From the NCBI GenBank assembly GCA_002358835.1, contig DEPP01000061.1, positions 8,259 through 15,312 of the forward strand: DNA of 7,054 bases. Reading direction: 5' to 3'. This document shows, in pieces, positions 1 through 6,786 of the stretch. The notes under the pieces are model-generated. The model ran no database searches. It had not been told where the DNA came from and saw nothing but the letters and a program-made list of their open reading frames with translations. The stretch comes from Bacteroidales bacterium UBA3389. GTDB lineage: Bacteria > Bacteroidota > Bacteroidia > Bacteroidales > P3. Every line of letters begins with the position of its first letter. The stretch's first letter is position 1. A program made the translations under genes and the position numbers.

Positions 1-988
1 TGAGCCTGCCGACATACGCCAAGGTTTGGTTGCGGCAATCAGTCTTAGGATAGAAGAGCCTGTTTTCGACTCCCAAACCAAAACAAAACTCACTTCAACC
101 AATATGAAACCCGATGGAAGCGGCACGGCTGTCAAGACATTCATCGGAGATATTGTTCGCAAAAACTTAGACGACTATCTGCATATCAATACCGAAACAG
201 CAGAACTTATTTTGCAAAAAATCGTTCGTAACGAGAAGGAACATAAGGGAATGCAAAACATAAGGAAGCTGGCAAAGGAAAGTTCCAAGAAAGTAAGTCT
301 TACGAACAAAAAGTTGAGAGATTGCAGAATACACTATAACAGCAAGGATCCGAGACGTCTTGAGTCGACTCTTTTTATCACTGAGGGAGATTCTGCATCT
401 GGTTCGATAACCAAGAGTAGGGATGTGAATACTCAGGCTGTGTTCTCTTTGAGAGGAAAACCCGAAAACTCGTATGGCAAGACCAAAGAGTTTGTTTACA
501 AAAACGAAGAACTGAATCTGTTGCATAATGCGTTGAACATAGATGAAGATATGGACAATCTGCGTTACAACAATGTGGTTATTGCAACCGATGCCGATGT
601 TGACGGAATGCACATCAGAATGTTGTTGATGACTTTCTTTCTTAAATTCTTCCCGGATTTGGTAAAGGCAGGACATGTTTATATTTTGCAAACGCCGCTT
701 TTCAGAGTAAGAAACAAACGTGAGACACTGTATTGTTATAGTGAGAAAGAACGAGATGAAGCTGCCGAAAAGTTAAGAGGGAATGTTGAAATCACTCGAT
801 TCAAAGGTCTTGGAGAAATTTCATCTGATGAGTTCAAACATTTTATCGGAAAAGACATACGCTTAGATCCGATAATGCTCAACAAAGAATCTTCGGTTGA
901 TCAGGTGCTTTCTTTCTTTATGGGAGCAAATTCTCCGCAACGACAAGAATATATCATACAAAATCTTCGTTATGAAGATATAGACTAA
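1..988 (+). CDS. parE: DNA topoisomerase IV subunit B, C-terminal part (5' end outside window)
   Basis: This is the ATPase/TOPRIM subunit of the type IIA topoisomerase that decatenates daughter chromosomes, acting with ParC. The reading frame is open from base 2, so the gene begins upstream; about 328 residues are visible. The first residues (DIRQGL, then FDSQTKTKL) match the end of the GyrB/ParE transducer domain. The TOPRIM domain follows, with EGDSASGS starting at base 383 (catalytic Glu), DADVDG at 590-607 (the metal-binding Asp residues), and FKGLGEI at 800-820. There is no long insertion between DADVDG and FKGLGEI, and the SITKSRD-NTQAVFSLRGKP wording resembles Bacteroidota ParE rather than GyrB. 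It ends at the TAA at 986-988, 15 bases before the next gene, so the two are probably co-transcribed. Base composition is like the other flanking genes. GyrB is the alternative and seems less likely. Family identity is very secure; the ParE assignment is fairly secure. Confidence 0.93.
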   Translation, partial: EPADIRQGLVAAISLRIEEPVFDSQTKTKLTSTNMKPDGSGTAVKTFIGDIVRKNLDDYLHINTETAELILQKIVRNEKEHKGMQNIRKLAKESSKKVSLTNKKLRDCRIHYNSKDPRRLESTLFITEGDSASGSITKSRDVNTQAVFSLRGKPENSYGKTKEFVYKNEELNLLHNALNIDEDMDNLRYNNVVIATDADVDGMHIRMLLMTFFLKFFPDLVKAGHVYILQTPLFRVRNKRETLYCYSEKERDEAAEKLRGNVEITRFKGLGEISSDEFKHFIGKDIRLDPIMLNKESSVDQVLSFFMGANSPQRQEYIIQNLRYEDID

Positions 989-1003
989 AACCAATATACA
1001 AAA

Positions 1004-1669
1004 ATGAAAAAGGGATTATACATATTGCTTATTGCCATTTGCAGTCTGCAGTTCGTGGCAAAGGCTCAACAAGAAGAATTAAAACCTTGGATAGATGTAG
1101 TAATGGATGAGCGAGATCCATCGCAATGGAAGTGGAATAAAACAGACGCATCTCGGTTCACTATAAGAGGAGACTTTGATGGGGATGGATTTTCTGAAAA
1201 CCTTTACGAGACAGCAACAAGCATATTTTCGGATAACGACGAGCTTACTCCGCTTAAGTTGGCAGGAGACTTGGGGGTATATTTCTTGATTAACGAAGGT
1301 GATTTGGATGGCGACGGAGGAGATGAAATATCCTTTATGATAGTAAATAGAGACTATTCAAACTTGAATTACTTCAGAATTTGGACATATAAAGACACTA
1401 AGTGGAAAGAACTCTTTTCAGTATTGGTACACGAATATGATTGTCCTAACTACAAGGCAACAAGACCCGAAGAAATGTTCACCCATCAGTGGAAGAGGAA
1501 GAACGGATACAATATGAACAAGATTGTTTTGAAGGTATGCGATGGGGTTGTTGATGTGATAGGTTTTCATCCTTGCGAACGCTATGCAATAGAGCATGTG
1601 AAACTTGTTGATAAGACTTCCGCAAAACGTGAGTGGGGTGTGATTATACAGCCGAGAGAAGAAGAGTAA
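1004..1669 (+). CDS. Secreted protein of unknown function with two DxDxDG-type acidic loops
   Basis: I do not recognise a named family. The 221-residue product begins with a clear Sec signal peptide: MKK, a hydrophobic core at about residues 5-18, and a probable signal peptidase I site after A-K-A at 19-21. Cys13 lies inside the hydrophobic core but is preceded by Ile, so it is a poor lipobox. The mature part carries two acidic motifs, GDFDGDG at 56-62 and GDLDGDGGDE at 99-108. These resemble the calcium-binding loops of FG-GAP/VCBS-type beta-propeller blades, but only two are present, too few for a whole propeller. The rest is rich in aromatic residues and beta-like (YFRIWTYK, KWKELFSV). The likely location is the periplasm or cell surface. 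It starts 15 bases after parE and ends 11 bases before the SDR gene, so it sits inside a plus-strand operon. Calcium binding is inferred from motif shape only. Confidence 0.85.
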   Translation: MKKGLYILLIAICSLQFVAKAQQEELKPWIDVVMDERDPSQWKWNKTDASRFTIRGDFDGDGFSENLYETATSIFSDNDELTPLKLAGDLGVYFLINEGDLDGDGGDEISFMIVNRDYSNLNYFRIWTYKDTKWKELFSVLVHEYDCPNYKATRPEEMFTHQWKRKNGYNMNKIVLKVCDGVVDVIGFHPCERYAIEHVKLVDKTSAKREWGVIIQPREEE

Positions 1670-1680
1670 GAGGCAAAGCG

Positions 1681-2415
1681 ATGAGAAAAGTAATCGTTGT
1701 CGGTGCAAGCTCCGGCATTGGAGAGGAAGTTGTTCATCTTTTGCTCAAGTCGGGGTGCAGTGTCGGGATTGCAGCTCGCAGAATTGATCGACTGAAAGCT
1801 ATTCAAGACAAATACGGAACAGAAAGAGTAAAAATCATAGGCTTGGATGTGCAAAGTCAAGATGCAGCCGATAAGTTGGAAACTTTGATTGCGGATTTGG
1901 GTGGAATGGATTTGTACTTCCATGCTTCGGGTGTGGGAACTCAAAACGTGGATTTGCTACCTGAAATAGAGATTCAGACTGCCAAAACAAATTGCGAGGG
2001 ATTTATTCGTTTGATTACGTATGCTTTTAACTGGTTCTACAAAAATAAAGTTAAGGGACATATTGCTGTTATTTCGTCTATTGCAGGCACAAAGGGACTT
2101 GGTGTTGCTCCTGCTTATTCTGCAACAAAGGCAATGCAAAACACATACATCCAATCGCTTAGTCAGCTTGCAAGAATCAAAAAAGCCGATATCTCATTCA
2201 CAGACATACGTCCGGGATTTGTAGCAACAGATTTGTTGAACTCAAACAAGCACTACCCTTTGCTTATGAAGAAAGAGAAGGTTGCAAAGGCTATAGTCAA
2301 GGCATTGAAAAGCAAAAAACGGGTTCTTGTAATCGATTGGAAATTTCGAATAGTTGTCTTTTTCTGGCGATTGATTCCTTCCTGCATCTGGGAACGCATA
2401 AGCGTAAAGAATTAG
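1681..2415 (+). CDS. Short-chain dehydrogenase/reductase (SDR) family oxidoreductase
   Basis: This is a classical SDR of 244 residues, a cytosolic NAD(P)-dependent oxidoreductase of unknown substrate. The Rossmann nucleotide-binding motif GASSGIGE is at residues 8-15, an acidic D56-V57 follows beta-strand 3, and HASG (81-84) replaces the usual NNAG. The catalytic tetrad can be read as N104, S133, Y146 and K150 (YSATK at 146-150), followed by RPGFVAT at 177-183. The C-terminus is hydrophobic and aromatic (VVFFWRLIP at about 225-233), which may be a membrane-associating or dimer-contact tail. The ATG at 1681 is preferred over upstream starts because it places GASSGIG at the usual distance from the N-terminus and has AAGAGG (1668-1673) 7 bases upstream. 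The neighbours do not reveal the substrate. It is the last gene of the left operon, and the AT-rich cassette begins 11 bases after its stop codon. Confidence 0.92.
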   Translation: MRKVIVVGASSGIGEEVVHLLLKSGCSVGIAARRIDRLKAIQDKYGTERVKIIGLDVQSQDAADKLETLIADLGGMDLYFHASGVGTQNVDLLPEIEIQTAKTNCEGFIRLITYAFNWFYKNKVKGHIAVISSIAGTKGLGVAPAYSATKAMQNTYIQSLSQLARIKKADISFTDIRPGFVATDLLNSNKHYPLLMKKEKVAKAIVKALKSKKRVLVIDWKFRIVVFFWRLIPSCIWERISVKN

Positions 2416-2419
2416 AAGG
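2414..2419 (+). promoter_or_regulatory. Ribosome-binding site of the helicase-PRTase gene, overlapping the SDR stop codon
   Basis: AGAAGG lies 7 bases before the ATG at 2427 and shares bases with the TAG stop (2413-2415) of the SDR gene. It supports the ATG at 2427 over the in-frame TTG at 2337, which lies inside the SDR coding region. Only 11 bases separate the two genes, leaving no room for an intergenic promoter. I found no obvious Bacteroidota-type TAnnTTTG element in the last 90 bases of the SDR gene either, so read-through transcription from the SDR operon is plausible. Confidence 0.55.
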
Positions 2420-2426
2420 CAAAAAC

Positions 2427-4496
2427 ATGGTAAAACAACAGTTATTTGAATTATCTAATAACAGATTTGAAGCAGAAAAATTATTAAAACAAGTGTTTGG
2501 TTTTAATAATTTCTATGATGAACAATGGCGTGCAATTCAATGTTTACTTCGTGGAGAACGGATCTTGTTAATTGAAAGAACTGGTTTTGGAAAATCTCTC
2601 TGCTATCAATTTCCTGCAATCCTGTTTGACGGCTTAACTATTATATTTTCCCCTCTCGTTGCCTTGATGAGAGATCAAGTAAAATCTTTAAACCAGAAAG
2701 GAATCAATGCGAGATGTATAAATTACGAACAATCAAAAGAAGAAAATGAAGAGGCTATAAAATTAGCTCTGACGGGTAAATTGAAAATTTTGTATATTGC
2801 TCCTGAACGTCAAGAAAATACGGAATGGTTAGAGTCTGTTAAAGAAATGAAATTGTCAATGGTTGTTATAGATGAAGCTCATACAATTTCCGTTTGGGGA
2901 CATGATTTTAGACCTGCATTTAAACGTATTATCAATCTTGTAAAACTATTACCAATTGACACACCTGTCTTAGCAACTACTGCAACTGCTACACTTAGAA
3001 CACAAAAAGATATTGAAGCTCAAATGGGCACAGGTATTAAAACAATAAGAGGCAATCTTTTAAGAGAGAATTTCAAACTCTATGTAATAGAAACTAATTC
3101 CGAAGATGAAAAACTAATTTGGATTGCCAAATATGTAAATAAATTATCAGGCAATGGGCTAATTTATACAGGGACAAGAGTTGATGCAGAAGTATATTCA
3201 AGATGGTTAGAGTTTGTTGGAGTAAATGCAATTGGCTATCACGCAGGATTAGATTCTGATTCAAGAAAAGAAATCGAAAAAGGCTTAATGGATAATAAAT
3301 ATAAATGTATCGTTTCTACTAATGCATTAGGAATGGGCATAGATAAATCGGACATCCGCTTTATTATCCATACACAAATCCCACAATCACCAATACATTA
3401 TTACCAAGAAATAGGAAGAGCCGGCAGAGATGGATTGCCTGCATACTTAATTCTATTTTTTAATTCACAATTAGATTCGAAAAACAACTACATTGATAGC
3501 GAATTACCAAAAGCTTTTATAGAAACCGCTAAACCTAATATAGAAACCTACCAAAAAGTTATTGATATTCTAAAAGAAGAAATGTTAAGAGAAAGTGATA
3601 TTTTAAGAAAAGCGAATATCAAACAACAAATTTTTAGAGTAATAAAAGCAGATTTAATAGAACAAGGCATTATTAAAGAAATGCAATTAGGACGTTCTAA
3701 GTATTATATGTATCAACCTAATGCTCCCGAACTTGACACAACAAAATTTGAAGACTTAAAACAGTTTAAATTAGATGAATTTAATTCAATGATTGATTAT
3801 GTGTTTACACAACAAGCTCGAATGAAGTTTTTGTGTAATTATTTAGGTGATGAGTTTTCTGATAACATTAAGTCAGGTTGCGATAATACAAGCGAAAAAA
3901 AATTAACACCAATTGAAGATTATCAACTGAGAGAAAAACTAAAAGAATTTCACGAAACATATTTTCCAACAATTAAATGCGTACAGAGATATAATAATAT
4001 TATAGACGGAGTAGCTGCTTCTTTCTATGGAGTTTCAAATGTTGGAGCCACAATACATAGATGCAAATATGAAAATGGAGGAGATTTTCCAGACTTTCTT
4101 GTAAGACAGACTTTGAAAGCATACAGAAAAAAATTTGGTAACAAACATATTGATTTTGTTATGTTTGTTCCGCCGTCTATTTCTGGAACTTTGGTTGAAA
4201 ATTTCGCAAAGAAAATCGCACAAATCTTAGACATTCCATTCTCATACGCAGTAGAAAAAACGAAAGAGACTGAACCTCAAAAAATATTTCGCAACTCATA
4301 TCTAAAACGAGATAATGTGAAAGATTCTTTCTCTATAAATAATACAAATGTAAAAGACAAAACAATTCTATTGATTGATGACATATATGATAGTGGTGCA
4401 ACATTAAGGGAAATTGGCAAAATATTGACAAAAGCTGGCGCATTAGAAATTGTGCCCCTTGTGATTGCAAAGACTGTTGGACGTGATAATGATTAA
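2427..4496 (+). CDS. RecQ-type ATP-dependent DNA helicase fused to a C-terminal phosphoribosyltransferase domain
   Basis: The 689-residue protein has an SF2 RecQ core. Walker A is RTGFGKS (51-57), the DEAH box is at 149-152, and it is followed by the RecQ-specific aromatic-rich loop (SVWGHDFRP, 155-163). TATAT (185-189) is motif III, STNALGMGIDK (297-307) motif V and QEIGRAGRDG (327-336) motif VI. Residues about 375-430 look like a winged helix. A degenerate zinc-like segment follows (RMKFLCNYLGDE at 465-476, with GCDN at 484-487), keeping only two cysteines. Residues about 515-689 form a PRTase-like domain: VPPSISGTLVENFAKKIA (581-598) and the PRPP-loop motif ILLIDDIYDSGATL (647-660). E. coli RecQ is about 610 residues and lacks the PRTase. 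The ATP-driven 3'-5' unwinding activity is inferred from the family; the PRTase substrate is unknown. Base composition is markedly AT-rich. The DprA-like gene follows directly, so the two are probably one transcript and one system. Confidence 0.93.
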   Translation: MVKQQLFELSNNRFEAEKLLKQVFGFNNFYDEQWRAIQCLLRGERILLIERTGFGKSLCYQFPAILFDGLTIIFSPLVALMRDQVKSLNQKGINARCINYEQSKEENEEAIKLALTGKLKILYIAPERQENTEWLESVKEMKLSMVVIDEAHTISVWGHDFRPAFKRIINLVKLLPIDTPVLATTATATLRTQKDIEAQMGTGIKTIRGNLLRENFKLYVIETNSEDEKLIWIAKYVNKLSGNGLIYTGTRVDAEVYSRWLEFVGVNAIGYHAGLDSDSRKEIEKGLMDNKYKCIVSTNALGMGIDKSDIRFIIHTQIPQSPIHYYQEIGRAGRDGLPAYLILFFNSQLDSKNNYIDSELPKAFIETAKPNIETYQKVIDILKEEMLRESDILRKANIKQQIFRVIKADLIEQGIIKEMQLGRSKYYMYQPNAPELDTTKFEDLKQFKLDEFNSMIDYVFTQQARMKFLCNYLGDEFSDNIKSGCDNTSEKKLTPIEDYQLREKLKEFHETYFPTIKCVQRYNNIIDGVAASFYGVSNVGATIHRCKYENGGDFPDFLVRQTLKAYRKKFGNKHIDFVMFVPPSISGTLVENFAKKIAQILDIPFSYAVEKTKETEPQKIFRNSYLKRDNVKDSFSINNTNVKDKTILLIDDIYDSGATLREIGKILTKAGALEIVPLVIAKTVGRDND

Positions 4497-4506
4497 AACC
4501 TATAAT

Positions 4507-5610
4507 ATGAAACAAGAATATACATATTGGCTTGCATTAGCAAACGCAGAAAATATTTACACAAGGCGTAAAAATGAAATCTTAGCAAAGATTAGTGAAA
4601 ATAATTCATCTCTTATTCAGTTTTTTACAGAAGAAAATAATTGGAAAAGTAGTTTTGATTTATCGCAAGATGAAATTCAAAGCTTATTACAAGAAAAAGA
4701 AAAACTTAATAATTATTCTTTTATCGTAGAAGACCTATTGGAGCAAGGCTATCAAATAATACCTATTTTTTCTTCAAGTTATCCAAAAGCACTAAAAAAA
4801 AATTTGAAATTTTTATCACCAATTCTTCTTTACGCTTATGGAAATATAGAATTATTAAACAAAGAAAGTGTTGCAATAGTAGGCTCAAGAAATGCTAATG
4901 ACACATCTCTTAATTTTACTGATAATATTGCTTCATTATCTGTTTCAGATGGATTAGTCGTTGTTAGTGGCTATGCAAAAGGAGTTGATAAACAAGCGTT
5001 AGATTCTGCAATCCGAAATGGAGGTTCAAGCATTATTGTGCTTCCGCAAGGAATTACAACATTTGGCTCAGGATATAAGACTTTATACAAAGAAATTGCT
5101 TCTGGACGTGTATTAGTTATTAGTACTTTCAGGCCAAATGCTGGTTGGGATAGAGGGTTAGCTATGGCAAGAAACCAATATATATACGGACTTGCCGAAA
5201 AAATATTTGTAGCCGAATCAGATAGTAAAGGAGGAACTTATTCTGGCGTTCAAGATGGTTTAAAAAAGAATAGAATTATTTACGTTAGAAAACCAAACTC
5301 TAATGAAAAAAATGCCAATGACTTATTAATCTCAATGGGAGCAAAACCTGTTGATATAAATGGCAAGACTATAATTGAAAGTAATAATTTACAAAAATCA
5401 ATATCAATAGAAATTCAAATAGATGAGTTATTACTGAAAGGAGAATACACAACTAAAAAACTTGCAGAGCTACTTCTAAAAGACGATACAAAAAAATCAC
5501 AATCAGAAATTAGAAAAATTCTAAACAAAAAAGGGATCCAACCAACAAATCCCGGGAAATCACCATTGAAATACACTACAAAAAAGTCATCAAATTTAAC
5601 GTTGTTTTAA
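4507..5610 (+). CDS. Divergent DprA/Smf-like protein (SLOG/Rossmann fold) with a possible C-terminal winged helix
   Basis: The 367-residue protein has a DprA-type Rossmann core: VAIVGSRNA at 122-130, VVVSGYAKGVDKQA at 151-164 and VLPQGI at 178-183. ARNQYIYGLA at 221-230 matches the position of canonical RRNRIIAGLS. GGTYSGVQDGLKKNR (242-256) replaces the usual SGSL-TA segment. Canonical DprA binds single-stranded DNA and loads RecA during transformation. The N-terminal 110 residues are charged and helical, without an obvious helix-hairpin-helix. Residues about 304-345 (IDELLL, TTKKLAELL, SEIRKILNKKGI) look like a DprA C-terminal winged helix, and the tail is basic. The start is uncertain: ATG 4507 leaves a 10-base gap after the helicase stop, while ATG 4489 overlaps that gene by 8 bases and adds six residues. 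It shares the AT-rich composition of the helicase gene. It may be an accessory partner rather than the housekeeping DprA; role inferred from context. Confidence 0.9.
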   Translation: MKQEYTYWLALANAENIYTRRKNEILAKISENNSSLIQFFTEENNWKSSFDLSQDEIQSLLQEKEKLNNYSFIVEDLLEQGYQIIPIFSSSYPKALKKNLKFLSPILLYAYGNIELLNKESVAIVGSRNANDTSLNFTDNIASLSVSDGLVVVSGYAKGVDKQALDSAIRNGGSSIIVLPQGITTFGSGYKTLYKEIASGRVLVISTFRPNAGWDRGLAMARNQYIYGLAEKIFVAESDSKGGTYSGVQDGLKKNRIIYVRKPNSNEKNANDLLISMGAKPVDINGKTIIESNNLQKSISIEIQIDELLLKGEYTTKKLAELLLKDDTKKSQSEIRKILNKKGIQPTNPGKSPLKYTTKKSSNLTLF

Positions 5611-5834
5611 TTGTATTTCGCTATTATTTGTAAATTATCAAGTTTATAATTATTCTTTCTTGATCTTGTTTGAATGGATTTTGATTTTGTCAGATCGTTT
5701 TTCGAAAAGAGATAGGGCTGATTTTGATGCTGAAAATTTTCTGAAATGATATCAAAAAACAAAACCGGCATCGAAATTCATCGATACCGGAAAAATAAAA
5801 ATTATGAAAAAAAACGTTTTTGCTTATCTTCAAA
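5611..5834. other. Non-coding gap between convergent genes, right edge of the AT-rich cassette
   Basis: No convincing coding region lies in these 224 bases. The first part (5611-5750) is AT-rich and contains a weak inverted repeat, ATCAAG at 5637-5642 and CTTGAT at 5659-5664, with a 16-base loop. It could be a feeble end signal for the DprA-like gene, but it has no proper T-run after it. GAAAATTTTC at 5732-5741 is a short palindrome of a kind expected by chance in AT-rich DNA. The second part holds the minus-strand terminator listed separately. The junction between cassette and host DNA must fall somewhere between 5610 and about 5765, but no repeat marks it. Confidence 0.6.
5751..5790 (-). 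terminator. Rho-independent terminator of the recR-stress protein transcript
   Basis: On the minus strand CCGGTATCGA pairs with TCGATGCCGG (5765-5790 on the plus strand) as a 10-base-pair stem with one U-G wobble and a 6-base loop. It is followed by TTTTGTTTTTTG, a good U-tract. It lies 44 bases beyond the stop codon of the universal stress protein gene. Read on the plus strand the wobble becomes a C-A mismatch and the stem is followed by A's rather than T's. It should therefore terminate efficiently only for the minus-strand operon. Confidence 0.85.
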
Positions 5835-6764
5835 CTATTTGTCTTTCACTTCGAATAATTCTACCGGAAGGAAGTTGGCAATCAAGTTATTTGCGTTTGT
5901 TATAGCCTGAGAAGTGAATGAAAGCGTTGGAATCTCACTCTTTTTAATCATATTTTGAGCTACCGCACCTATATAGTTGTCCGCAAGGCTCAACTCTTGG
6001 TGAGTCATTATCATCATCAAATCTGCATTCATGCTTTTGCCATGTTCCAAAATCACGTCCTCAATCGGTCTGTCATCCTCCAAATAAGCTTGAGCCGTAA
6101 CCGTAACACCCTCTTGTTCCATCACCCATTTGGCTTTCTCCAACTTCTTTATAAGACGAGAACTTACAAGGTTTGTTCCGCGTTTAACAACACCCACCAC
6201 ATGCACAGTAGATTTGTAGTACTTAGCCCATGAAATAGCCGCATTGATTTTCTCCAATGTCTGTTTCGAAAGGTCGATCGGTAGAAGTATGTTTTCGAAA
6301 CGACCTGCGTTTATTTGGTTTTCGCTCACTGTAATCACAGGACAAGGTGCCGATGCGATGATGTGCATTGTCAAAGGTCCGATAAAATGAAACGCACTTA
6401 TGGTTGAAGACATCTTACCCATGATTATATATTGTGCTTTCAAAATCTCAGCCTGCTCCAATATTACTTCTGCAGGATTACCATGTTCAACAATGAAATG
6501 GAAATCCAAATCCGTTTTTTCAGCAACCGCACCGATTACATCCTTTAGGTTGTTCTCAACCATACGTCTGTCTTCGCGTTGTTGCTTCTCGCTTTTGAAC
6601 AATTCGGTAAGGAAATTCGAAGACTGTATAACCGATAACAGATATACTTCTCCTTTGATGAATTTTGCCACCTTTATAGCTTCCTGCAATGCTGCCTTGG
6701 CCTTAGGACCGAAATCGTAAGGAACGAGCACCGTAGGTTTATTTTCAATATTTGTTTTAATCAT
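5835..6764 (-). CDS. Tandem-domain universal stress protein (UspA family)
   Basis: This is a cytosolic UspA-family protein of 309 residues, the length expected for two fused domains of about 145 residues. Domain 1 begins with TVLVPYDFGPKAKAAL and ends with CPVITVS; domain 2 begins with NILLPIDLSKQTLEKI and ends with IPTLSFTSQ. The start is the ATG at 6764 (MIKTNIENKP), which puts the first beta-strand at the normal position. Upstream in-frame sequence overlaps recR out of frame and does not look like Usp. The ATP-binding signature of the family (G-2x-G-9x-G-S/T) is poorly preserved in both halves (MGKMSSTISAFHF and MTHQELSLADNYIG), so this may be a non-ATP-binding type; its function is not predictable from sequence. 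It starts 22 bases after the recR stop, so the two genes are probably co-transcribed, and it ends before a strong terminator. Confidence 0.9.
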   Translation of the reverse strand: MIKTNIENKPTVLVPYDFGPKAKAALQEAIKVAKFIKGEVYLLSVIQSSNFLTELFKSEKQQREDRRMVENNLKDVIGAVAEKTDLDFHFIVEHGNPAEVILEQAEILKAQYIIMGKMSSTISAFHFIGPLTMHIIASAPCPVITVSENQINAGRFENILLPIDLSKQTLEKINAAISWAKYYKSTVHVVGVVKRGTNLVSSRLIKKLEKAKWVMEQEGVTVTAQAYLEDDRPIEDVILEHGKSMNADLMMIMTHQELSLADNYIGAVAQNMIKKSEIPTLSFTSQAITNANNLIANFLPVELFEVKDK

Positions 6765-6786
6765 TATATAGCGTTTTTTTATGTTT

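Noticed and set aside
167..691. Long antisense open frame opposite parE
   Set aside because: It overlaps conserved TOPRIM codons and its translation resembles no protein; it is a shadow of the coding strand.
2337..2426. In-frame upstream TTG start extending the helicase by 30 residues
   Set aside because: The extension lies inside the SDR coding sequence, has no similarity to a RecQ N-terminus, and the ATG at 2427 has a ribosome-binding site.
4465..4506. Upstream TTG (4465) or ATG (4489) starts for the DprA-like gene
   Set aside because: TTG at 4465 lies well inside the helicase gene. ATG 4489 remains possible by translational coupling, but ATG 4507 is the simpler choice.
5637..5664. Inverted repeat ATCAAG/CTTGAT as a plus-strand terminator after the DprA-like gene
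   Set aside because: A 6-base-pair AT-rich stem with a 16-base loop and no clean T-run is too weak to call.
5690..5750. Short palindromes (TTTTTCGAAAA, GAAAATTTTC) as operators or an attachment site
   Set aside because: Such palindromes are expected by chance in AT-rich DNA and none is repeated elsewhere in the window.
2405..5800. Direct repeats or target-site duplications flanking the AT-rich cassette
   Set aside because: I compared the sequence around 2405-2430 with 5611-5800 and found no shared stretch beyond short A-rich matches.
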